Assembly (NCBI RefSeq): GCF_036850765.1
Contig: NC_089495.1
Coordinates: 123,403,033-123,467,032 of the forward strand
Length of the DNA: 64,000 nucleotides
From: Saccopteryx bilineata
Taxonomy: Eukaryota; Chordata; Mammalia; Chiroptera; Emballonuridae
Reading direction: 5' to 3'
Shown: positions 26,501-38,153 of the stretch, piece by piece
Layout: each line of letters starts with the position of its first letter
Position numbering within the stretch: position 1 is the stretch's first letter
Notes under the pieces: model-generated
Database searches by the model: none
What the model was told of the DNA's origin: nothing
The model's input: only the letters and a program-made list of their open reading frames with translations
Made by a program: the position numbers and the translations under genes

Positions 26501-29500
26501 GGCTGCTCCTGAGTTAGATCTGTGAGCCGCTCTAGCAAATTAATTAAGCACAAATCAGTCAGTCACTGGGTGGGTAGATCAGAAGCAAGGTGACAACCTG
26601 GACTTCCCATAGCATCTGAAGTGGCGGGGGCGGGGGGCAGTCTTGTAGGACTGAGCCTTACCCTGTGGAGTCTGAGGCTAGCTACAGGTGGACAGTGTCA
26701 GATCTGTGCTGAATTGTATCAGAGATGTGGGGGAAACAACCCACACATAGGAGTGGGTGTAGAAACAGATACACATTTCAATTACTCAACATAATCACCT
26801 CATTCAGCATGGCTCTTTGCTATTTCCAAAAATTAAATCCATCCTCAACAACCAAAATTTTACTATTGTTGGAGTAGTCAGAAGAAATATGCAACCTCTG
26901 AAAGAGGTTCCAGAAGATGTGTTCCAAAGCTATTCTGAGCAACAACAGCAGCAAAGAAAGGCATGCAGTCATGTGCTTTATATAGTGATGTTTCTGTCAA
27001 TGAGGGACCGCAAATACGACTGTGGCACCACAAGATTATAATGGAGCCAAACATTCCTATTACCCAGCCATCCTAACACCCTAACAGAGGTCCCCAAACT
27101 TTTTCCACAGGGGACCAGTTCACTGTCCCTCAGACTGTTGGAGGGCCGCCACATACAGTGCTCCTCTCACTGACCACCAATGAAAGAGGTGCCCCTTCTG
27201 GGAGTGTGGCGGAGGGCCAGATAAATGGCCTCAGAGGGCTGCATGTGGCCCGCGGGCTGTAGTTTGGGGACGCCTGCTCTAGCACAACACACAACTCACC
27301 TGTGTGTAGTGCTGCTGGTGTAAACAAACCCAGTGCGTTGCCAGGTGTGTGCAAGGACAGCACATACAATTACAGCAGTAGGCTGCACCATCCAGGTTTG
27401 TGTACATGCACTCTGTGATGTTTACACAACAAAATCGCCTAATGAGGCATTTCTCAGAATGTACCAGGTCATTAGGCAGCACTCGACTGTATGCTGTGTC
27501 TTAAGATGTCAGCTCTGAAGGCATCTGAGTTCATCTGAATGTCTCGGCTTTGGTCTGTTTGTCTAAAATCAGCCTTACTGTTTTAGGTAGCATCCCCTCC
27601 TCCTTCACCACAGAATTTATAGCAGGTATTACCACAAAACTAAATTCTCTATATTCTTTAGCTGGTACTAAAGTATTCTACAGTCAAACAATCAACGTAC
27701 TAGCACATGTGGCAAACCCAGTGATCTTCTATATGGGATACATATACATCCATACAACACACACACTTGTCCTTTCTCTAAACTCTTCCTCTCCCATCCC
27801 CTCTGTCCTAAAAGATACAGGAACTACCATGTGCGGACATTTTTTGCTCTGATACCTATACACTGAACTATCAAATGAATATTGTAATTGTTAAAGATTC
27901 TGCTTACCTTGGCTCAGTTATCAATTCAAATGAAGACTGCAGCCAAGAAATCAAAAGAAGGCTGAGATTCCAAAGGGCAGCAATGGAAAATTAGGAAAGA
28001 TCATCAAGACCAAGATGTGTTTTTAGAGATCCAGGCTAAGAGCATCCATACCCCTGTATTCCCAAACACTATGTACAGATGAGAAACCTGTAAACAGGCT
28101 GATGGGGAAGGGGGGAAATAAATTCATTTAAAATACCATAGTTCCCTATGTATAAGATACTCCTATATATAAGACACACCTTAATTTTGGGGCCCAAAAT
28201 TTGAAAAAATAAATGTATTACATAAAGATATTGAACTCAAGTTTTATTCATCATAAAATTCATACAACTCATCACTGTCAAAACTCCCATCCATTAGCTT
28301 GTCCTCATCTGTGTCTGATGACGAATCACTGTCTTAATATATTGCCTTGTCCTCAGTTCCATCTATGGCATTTGAAATGCCACACTTCTTAAATAACTTG
28401 ACAACAATCTCAATCTTGATATTATCCCAGGATCTTTTCACCCAGGTACAAATTTCTCCTATAATTGGTTTCTTCACTCTTCCTGCAGGTGTCAAATTGT
28501 TCCCAGAAGACTTCATCCATTTGTTTCATTCATCTCTCATGGCAGCTTTGAAGGGTTTATTAATTCTAATATCAAGTGTTGGAGCTGGGATGTTAAGCCT
28601 CCAGGTATGACGGCAAGTATTATTTTTTGCTCTGCAGCAATTTTCTTTGTTTTTTGTTACATGTGCCCTGAACTGATCAAGCACCAATAGGGCAGGTTTG
28701 CATAAGAGCCCGCCTGATCTCATCTCCAAACTTTCTGAAACCAGATCTTCACCCCATCCTGATCCATCCAACCCTTGTCATGAACATGGACAATCACTCC
28801 TCGAGGAATGTCTTCTTTTGGCATTGTTTTGCATTTGAAAATCAGCATAGGAGGCAGCTTGGTTCTGTCAGCACAACAAGCTAGAACAACTGTATAATGG
28901 CTCTTTTCATGTCCACTTGTTTTCATAGTTGCAGTTTTCACTCCTTTTTTTTTTCCAGTGCTGCCCGCCTTTATTTTCTGGCCCCAGGCTCCAGTTACAA
29001 GGGAAAAAAAGGGCTCCGATGACCCTTCTAGCCCACCACACAGACAGGACCCACCAGGCAACCTCACACTCCAACCTCATACTCCTACCCTGCTAATGAC
29101 CAGCTATCAAGCCAACTACCCTGCGGTTGCTCACCCTAGTCCGTCTGCATCTAAATTACATGATCCTGCCCTGGCCGGTTGGCTCAGTGGTAGAGCGTCG
29201 GTCTGGCGTGCAGGAGTCCCGGGTTTGATTCCCGGCCAGGGCACACAGGAGAGGCGCCCATCTGCTTCTCCACCCCTTCCTCTCTCCTTCCTCTCTGTCT
29301 CTCTCTTCCCCTCCCGCAGCCGAGGCTCCATTGGAGCAAAGATGGCCCGGGCACTGGGGATGGCTCTGTGGCCTCTGCCTCAGGCGCTAGGATGGCTCTG
29401 GATGCAACAGAGCAATGGCCCAGATGGGCAGAGCATCGCCCCCTGGTGGGCATGCCGGGTGGATCCCGGTCAGGCACATGTGGGAGTCTGTCTGACTGCC

Positions 29501-32345
29501 TCCCCGTTTCCAGCTTCGGAAAAATGAAAATAAATAAATAAAGTACATGATCCTGACATTTTATCATAATATAATAGCAACTGTCATTCAATCGGGCATC
29601 TGACACTTACAGTTGTGTGCCACCAGGCCAGTCACTGTCTAGTTGTGAGCCCCCACCTCTCCTTATTTTAAAAAAATGGCCACAGGGCTACAGACACCAA
29701 GAGCCAGGCCTGGTTGCCCAGGACCCTATGAGGGGAGCCAGTGGTACCCAGGTTGAAAGCTGGTGCCATTCTAAACTAATGCAGGAAGGAAGGGACCAGG
29801 CTGGACAGTGGGGGACGAGGGGGTTATTCACTCCCCATGTGTCCAGGCCAGACAGGCAGCAATGTGGGAGATCCACACCAGGCCTCGTCCTGCCTGCTGG
29901 CCAGCTCAGGGACTAACCTGGCCTAAGACCCAGACCTAGGAGACAACAGAGGCCCTCTCATCTCTGTCCTGATCCTGGAAGTGGCCAGGGGTCAGGACTG
30001 GGCAGTGGAGAAGATGGAAGGATAGGGAGTCAGGGTCAAGGCCCTAGGGGCAGGCAGGGCCAGGGGACTCCAGAGACACCTAGGCAGCTAGGCTCAGGAG
30101 AGAGCCGCAGATGGTAGGGCCCAGACCTCCCAGTGACTGGCAGCTGAGACCACCAAGGGGGCTGGGAGAGGAGGGGCAGGCCATGGGCATCAATCATGCT
30201 GTCTTGGTCCTGGGGTGTGAGGCCCAATGGGAGCACAGCCCCTCCCCCTCCCAGGAGCTGGGCCCACAGGAGAGCAGGCCAACATCAGCTGCACCCAGAT
30301 CTCCCAGAGGCCAGAGAGGGCCCCTGCCGGTGCTTTAGGACTTCTTGGCATCCTGCATGTTCCGGCGCTTCAGGTCGCTCAGGTCAATAGGCTTGAAGGC
30401 TTCATAAATGAAGCGCACATTCTCCTCATGGGCTGGGGTGAAGATCTCGCTGCTGTTGGGGGGAGAGCGGGGGCTACTGTTCCTCTTGCCGTTGTAGACG
30501 ACTCTGGAGACAAAGTGATAAAATTCAAGGACCTTCTGCTCATAGCTTTCAGGCATCTTTTGGGCAAGTCTGGTGCTTGTACACATGCTTAGTCCATTCT
30601 GTTTCACGAACCTGAAGCAACAACTGTGTCCTCCTTTGAAATTAGTAACTTCGTTTTCATCAGCAATCCTTCCTGCCTCATGCTGAACCATCTTTGTGGA
30701 CACAGGAATTCCAATTGCCCTTTGCTCTTCAATCCGTATCTTCAATTCCCTCTCTAGATCAGGCCATTTTGCTGACTTGCCGCTCATGGCCTTCCTCTGC
30801 TGTGGCGTTTTCAGTAGGGTCTCTTCTTCCCATAGCCAGTCTCAGATTGATTCCTCAATCTAAGGACCTTGGAAGAGGACCAAACTTACATTAAGCAGCA
30901 CAATTTCCATTCACTTTTTTTTTGTATATTTCTGAAGTGAGAAACAGGGAGGCAGAGAGACAGATTCCCATGTAAGCCTGACCAGGATTCACCCGCATGC
31001 CCACCAGGAAGCGATGCTCTGCCCATCTGGGCCGTTGCTCCATTGCAAGGAGAACCATTGTAGCACCTGAGGCAGAAGCCATGGAGCTGTCCTCTGCGCC
31101 TGGGCCAACCTTGCTCCAATGAAGTCTTGGCTGCAAGAGGGGAAGAGATAAATAGAGAGAAAGGAGAGGGGGAAAAGGGGGAGAAGAAGAGGGAAAAGGG
31201 GGAAAATGAGAGGGGAAAGAGGGGGAAAGTAGATGGTCACTTCTCCTGTGTGCCCTGGCCAGGAATCAAACCCAGGACTTTCACAAGCCAGGCTGATGCT
31301 CTATATTGCTGAGCTAGCTGGCCAGGGCCTCCATTCAATTTTGCAAACTGGATTGCTTTTAATTTGAATTCAGCACTGTATGAAAATCTTTTCTGAGCCA
31401 TTTTTGGGCAGAATGTGGCAAAACATAACCTACTGTAATATGCTAGTAACAAGTGCGAAACAATGAGCGCAAAGACAAGCGCGGAAAAAGCGAGAAATGT
31501 AAGTAAAAAAATAAATCTACAACCACTGTATAAGATGCACCCAGTTTTTAGACCCCAAATTTTTCAAAAAAGGGTGCATCTTATTATACATGGGAAATAT
31601 GATAGGGAGTTGAAAAAAATATATGGAGCTGAAGGAGAGGTCTATGGATATCCTGTACCACCAGAAAGATAAGCAAGTAGATCCTAGCACAAATTAAGCC
31701 TAAGACACCATTGGAGGCAAAAATGAAATTGTCCTATTTTGGGCACATTATGAGAAGGCAGGGTTCTCTGGAAAAGACAATATGCTGGGGAAAATAGAAG
31801 CAGCAGGAAAAGAGAAAGACAAAATACGAGATGGACTGACTCTATGAATAAAGCCGTAGGAGCTAGGCAGGGCTGCTAAGGACAGGGCATTGAGGACATC
31901 ACTCATTCACAGGGGCACCAGGAGTCAGAGCTAACTCAACTGCATGTAACACATACATACTATTATCAAACTGAACCACTGGAAAGACAATTATGGCTTC
32001 TTTTAAATAATCTCAAAACTAGTACACCTAAGGGGACTATACCATCTTCAGTAAAATTGTTGTGGTTGTCTGATCTATGGTGGCACAGTGGATAAAGCAT
32101 CAACCTGGAATGCTGAGGTCGCTGGTTCAAAACCCTGGGCTTGCCCGGTCAAGGCACATTATGGGAGTTGAGGCTTCCTGCTCCTCCCCCCCCTTCTTTC
32201 TCCCTCTTTCTCTCTTTTCTCTCTAAATAAAAAGTCTTAAAAAAAATTGTCGTAGTTATTCCACAAGATTCACTCTCTCTGATACAACTTCATAGACTAC
32301 TCCTTACCACTTCCTTTGGTCAAATTTTCTTTCTTTCTTTCTTTT

Positions 32346-32414
<69 letters not shown>

Positions 32415-35400
32415 TTTCTTTCTTTCAGAGAGAGAATGACAAGAAGGGAGAGAGATGAGAAGCAACAACTTGTAGTTGCGGCATTTTAGTTATTTATTGA
32501 TGGTTTCTCATACGTGTCTTAACCAGGGATCTCCAGCCAAGCCAGTGACCTTGGGCTTCAAGCCAGAAACCTTTGGGCTCAAACCACCAACCATGGGATC
32601 ATGTCAATGATTCCATACTCAAGCTGGTGAGCCTGTGCTCAAGCCAGTGACCTCAGGGTTTTGAACCTAGGACCTTATCGTCCAGGTCAACACTCTCTAT
32701 ACACTGCACTACCACCAGTCAGGCAAATTTTCTTTCTTTTTTTTTTTTGTATTTTTCTGAAGCTGGAAACGGGGAGAGACAGTCAGACAGACTCCCTCAT
32801 GTGCCCGACAGGGATCCACCCGGCACGCCCACCAGGGGTGATGCTCTGCCCACCAGGGGGCGATGCTCTGCCCCTCAGGGGCGTCGTTCTGCCGCGACCA
32901 GAGCCACTCTAGCGCCTGGGGCAGAGGCCAAGGAGCCATCCCCAGCGCCCGGGCCATCTTTGCTCCAATGGAGCCTCGGCTGCGGGAGGGGAAGAGAGAG
33001 ACAGAGAGGAAGGGGGGAGTGGAGAAGCAAATGGGCGCTTCTCCTATGTGCCCTGGCCGGGAATCGAACCCGGGTCCCCCACACGACAGGCCAACGCTCT
33101 ACCGCTGAGCCAACCGGCCAGGGCCTCAAGCAAATTTTCTAATACTACAAGTACAAGTGAACCAAAAATGCACCTTTCCCAGTTAGTCATTAATCAACTC
33201 ATCCTTCCATGCTTGGTTTGTCCCTTCCCTAGAAACACTGCTCCCAGTATCACTTGAGACTGTGTATTAAATATTTATATCAAGCATTCTTGGTTACCAG
33301 GATATTGAAACCAAGAATTATATACATATAGAACAACTTCTTACTGCAAAGGAAACTAACACAGTGTTTTCAGATCACAAGAGGACAGCACTGTTAACAG
33401 TGAATGTTATTTTGCCATGCTAGCAAATTACAAACTAGTGTTTAGGACATGTGAAAGGAATTTTTTTTTTAATGTTTTTATTCATTTTTTAATTTTTTTA
33501 GAGACAGAGAGATAGACAGGGACAGACAGACAGGAATGGAAAGATGAGAAGCATCAATCATTAGTTTTTCATTGTACGTTGCAACACCTTAGTTGTTCAT
33601 TGATTGCTATCTTATTTGTGCCTTGACCGCAGGTCTTCAGCAGATCGAGTAACCCCTTGCTGGAGCCAGTGACCTTGGGTTGAAGCTGGTGAGCTTTTGC
33701 TCAAACCAGATGAGCCCACGCTCAAGCTGGCTACCTTGGGGTCTCAAACCTGGGTCCTCTGCATCCCATTCTGACACTCTATCCACTGCACCACCGCCTG
33801 GTCAGGCGACATGTGAAAGGAATTTCAAAGTATATACTATAGAAAGCCCAACTGACTTTTTTTTTTTTTTTTTACAGAGACAGAAAGAGGGATAGAAAGG
33901 GACAGACAGACAGGAACAGAGAAAGATGAGAAGCATCAATCATCAGTTTTTCATTGTAACACCTTAGTTGTTCATTGATTGCTTTCTCATATGTGCCTTG
34001 ACCGTGGGCCTTCAGCAGACCAAGTAACCCCTTGCTCAAGCCAGCGACCTTGGGTCCAAGCTGGTGAGCTTTGCTCAAACCAGATGAGCCCGCGCTCAAG
34101 CTGGTGACCTCGGGGTCTCAAACCTGGGTCCTCCGCATCCCAGTCCGATGCTCTATCCACTGTGCCACTGCCTAGTCAGGCACAAGGACTTTTTAATTTA
34201 AGATGAGATGTAGTGGGAAAAGAAGTTACATCCAGTATTAGGGACTCACTGAGGTCTAAGAACAGAAGAGGGGATCATAATTATTTTATGAAGATGGAAA
34301 TGTACAAAAACTTTAGTATTCATTAATTTAGCCCACAAGGATTTGGAGTGACACAGAAGGCCAAAATCTATTCACTAACAAAAGTGTTCTGGTGCTGGAG
34401 ACACAGGAGTAAACGAAAAAATCTCTACCCTCATGGAGCCTATATTCTAACAAAGATATAGAAAGAGACGGGTTATAACCAGAAGGAAATTGAGGGTCAA
34501 GTTTTCCCTCCACCCTTCATGTATAAACACATGCATACACATGCACACCCAAATGTGAAAATCTATGGTTGGAGAACACAAAAGGGGATAGAAATGATAC
34601 CTGCCTCAGAAGGTAGTGGTGATGACTGCAGATGACCCACCTGAAGCCTGCAGAGCAGTGCCTGGCACATAAGAGCCACTGAAAAGTTGGCTGTTACTAT
34701 TATTAAGTCTCTCCCTTCCTTCCTAAACTCATTGTAAAAGTAACAGGGGCCTGACCAGGTGGTAGTGCAGTGGATAGAGCAGTGGTAGTCAACCTGGTCC
34801 CTACTGCCCACTAGTGGGCATTCCAGCTTTCATGGTGGGCAGTAGCAGAGCAACCAAAGTATAAATAAAAAGATAAATTTAACTATAGTAAGTTGTTTTT
34901 ACTGCTACACTTAGCGAAAATCCGACATAAAGTACTTGGTAAGTAATTATTATTATATGCTTTAACTTGCCTCAGGTACCAAAAAAAAAAAAATGGATCC
35001 AGTACAGAACATCACCCCCTAGTGGGCTTGCTGGGTAGATCCAGGGTGGATCCTAGTCAGGGCACATGTGGGAATGTGTCTCTGCCTCCCCTCCTCTCAC
35101 TAAATAAAAAAATTAATTAAAAAATAAAATAAAGCTTCTTGTGGTATACCAGTGTGCCTATTGTGGTGCACAGGTTGAAAGTTGCCGACTCAGCTTATTT
35201 ATACCTGTAGACATTCCTTCCTTGACTTGTTAACACCAATAGAACATTCCTTCCATTCATGTGATTATTCCCTTTCCCTTTTTTATAAATACTCCTTGCC
35301 TTCATTGCCTAATTCAAACACTGAGTTTCTGCCTATGTCGGGCTTCCCAAATAGCTATCCATTCTGATATCAAATAAATGCTTAGTGCCTCTCACCCTGG

Positions 35401-38111
35401 CTTTCTCACATTTAGGTTAATGTAACAAATATCTGACAAACCTAAATTGAGGAATATTCAACAAAATAAACTGGCTAAAGTGTCAAAGTCTTCAACAGTG
35501 TCACTGTTCCAGGTGGAAGAAGATGACAGCAGCATGACAACTGCATGCTACTGGCCCCTTGTACTCTGAAGAGCTTACCAGGATAACAGACTAGACGTGA
35601 GTGGGGACTGAAGGTTAAATGGCAGTCACAAGTAAGTGTTAGGATTCCCACTTGACTGCTATGTTGTGCTTGTTGAAGAGAAAATCCTGTCTGTAGGAAT
35701 TATTCATTAAAGTATTTGGGGGTGGTAGGCCTCAGGATGTCAATTTATTTTCAAATGGTTGCACCATACCTGCAAGTTTTTTGGAAGTTTGTGATTGTTT
35801 AAAAATAAAAAATTTTTGGAGCCCTGGCCGGTTGGCTCAGTGGTAGGGCGTCGGCCTAGCGTGCGGAGGACCCGGGTTCGATTCTGGCCAGGGCACACAG
35901 GAGAGGCGCCCATCTGCTTCTCCACCCCTTCCTCTCTCCTTCCTCTCTGTCTCTCTCTTCCCCTCCCACAGCCAAGGCTCCATTGGAGCAAAGATGGCCC
36001 GGGCGCTGGGGATGGCTCTGTGGCCTCTGCCTCAGGCGCTAGAGTGGCTCTGGTCGCAATATGGCGACGCCCAGGATGGGCAGAGCATCGCCCCCTGGTG
36101 GGCAGAGCCTCGCCCCCTAGTGGGCGTGCCGGGTGGATCCCAGTTGGGTGCATGCGGGAGTCTGTCTGACTGTCTCTCCCTGTTTCCAGCTTCAGAAAAA
36201 TGAAAAAAAAATAAAAATAAAAGGAAAAAAAAAAATAAAAAATTTTTAGCCCTGGCCGGTTGGCTCAGTGGTGGAGCATCGGCCTGGCGTGCAGGAGTTC
36301 CGGGTTCGATTCCCGGCCAGGGCACACAGGAGAAGCGCCCATCTGCTTCTCCACCCCTCTCCCCTCCCCTTTCTCTGTCTCTCTCCTCCCCTCCCACAGC
36401 CAAGGCTCCATTGGAGCAAGGTTTGCCCAGGCGCTAGAATGGCTCTGGTTGCGGCAGAGCATCACCCCCTGGTGGGTATGCCGGGTGGATCCCGGTCGGG
36501 TGCATGCGGGAGTCTGTCTGACTGCCTCCCCATTTCCAACTTCAGAAAAATACAAAAAAAAATTTTTTTTTAAATTTTTTGCCTAATCTGTGGTGGCACA
36601 GTATATATATAAAGCATCAACTCGCAATGCTGAGGTCACCCGTTTAAAACCCTGGACTTGCCTGGTCAAGGTACATATGGGAGTTGATGGTTCCTGTTCC
36701 TCCTCCTTCTCTTTCTCTTTTTCTCTCTCCTCTCTAAAAATCAATAAATAAAATCTTTAAAAAAATAGTTACTTACATATTAGGGGATGTTGTAAAATAA
36801 ATTTGAAGAGAATTCTTTGAAGAAATTTAATTGATTTTATTGGAGTGACACTAGTTAACAATTATACAGGTTTCAGGTACCTAATTCTACAGCACATCTC
36901 TGTGCACTGTACTGTATGTTCACCCTCCTCAAAATAAAAATTAAAAGAGAGAAAGAGAAAGAAAGAAAAGGGGAACAGAAAGCATCAACTTCTAGTAGTT
37001 GCTTCTCCTATGTGCCTTGACCAAGCAAGCCCCGGGTTTCAAACCTGCAACCTCAGTGCTCCAGGTCATCACTTTACCCACTGTGTCACCATAGGTGAGG
37101 CTCAAAATAAGAACTTTTAACCTGAGCAGGCGGTGGCGCAGTGGATAGAGCGTCGGACTATAATGCAGAAGGACCCAGGTTTGAGACTCCGAGGTCGCCA
37201 GCTTGAGCGTGGGCTCATCTGGTTTGAGCAAAGAGCTCACCAGCTTGGACCCACGGTCGCTGGCTCGAGCAAGGGGTTACTCGGTCTGCTGAAGGCCCGC
37301 GGTCAGGGCACATGTGAGAAAGCAGTCAATGAACAACTAAGGTGTCACAACGAATAACTGATGATTGATGCTTCTCATCTCTCTCCGTTCCCATCTGTCT
37401 GTCCCTGTCTATTCCTCTCTTTATAAATAAAAATAATAATAAAAATAAAAAATAACTTTTAAAAGATAAGATAGCTCTTTATGTGCGAATATAGTATATT
37501 GCTTTCTTTTTTAAAGTTCAGCACAAAATACACTAGACCCCTTTTATATAAAAATTGAGAAAAATATATAAGCAATTGCTTGAATATCCATAGTCTCAGA
37601 AAGAACACCTAAGAAACGAATAATAATTGCTGCTCAGGGTGGGAAAGGGGGTGGCTGGGGGTAAAGGGCACAGGGACATGTCTTTATATACTTTTTTGAA
37701 TTTTGAACCATACAGATAAATTCCAGTTGCTTGCATTTTGGTTTTGAGAATCACTTGAAGTTTAGAGCCTAAACTCGTTGTGCACATAAAATACAGAGGA
37801 ATAAACAACTATTTAAAGTTGTTATCTCAGAACACTGGGGAGTAAATGAGGGCTGGGAATTTTTATTTTCTGATACATACTTCTACAATGCCTGAATTTT
37901 TACTAATGAGCTTTGCTTTTATAATCAGAAAAGAATGTATTAAAAATACTTAGGTGCCCTGGACAATGGCACAGTGGACAAAGCGTCAAGGTTGCCAGTT
38001 TGATCCAGAGGGCACCAGTTCAATCCCAAGGTCACCAGTTCAAGCCTGGGTCAGGGTACATATGAAAAGCCATCAACAGCTGCACAACTAAGTGGAACAA
38101 TGAGTTGATGC

Positions 38112-38153
<42 letters not shown>

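Larger units (their letters stand above)
28134..31605 (-). mobile_element. Tigger/pogo-type DNA transposon, broken
   Basis: Termini TACCATAGTTCCCTATGTAT and its inverse at 31580-31605 are flanked by TA. On the minus strand the transposase starts [20 protein letters not shown] (31400-31330). After a SINE comes the CENP-B-type helix-turn-helix ([17 protein letters not shown] to FVKQNGLS, 30770-30590). After a retrocopy insertion comes the DDE domain ([27 protein letters not shown], 28920-28580). Stops and the missing segment between EFYHF and KKGVKT make it inactive. It is the likely parent of the MITE at 2324-2507. Confidence 0.88.
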
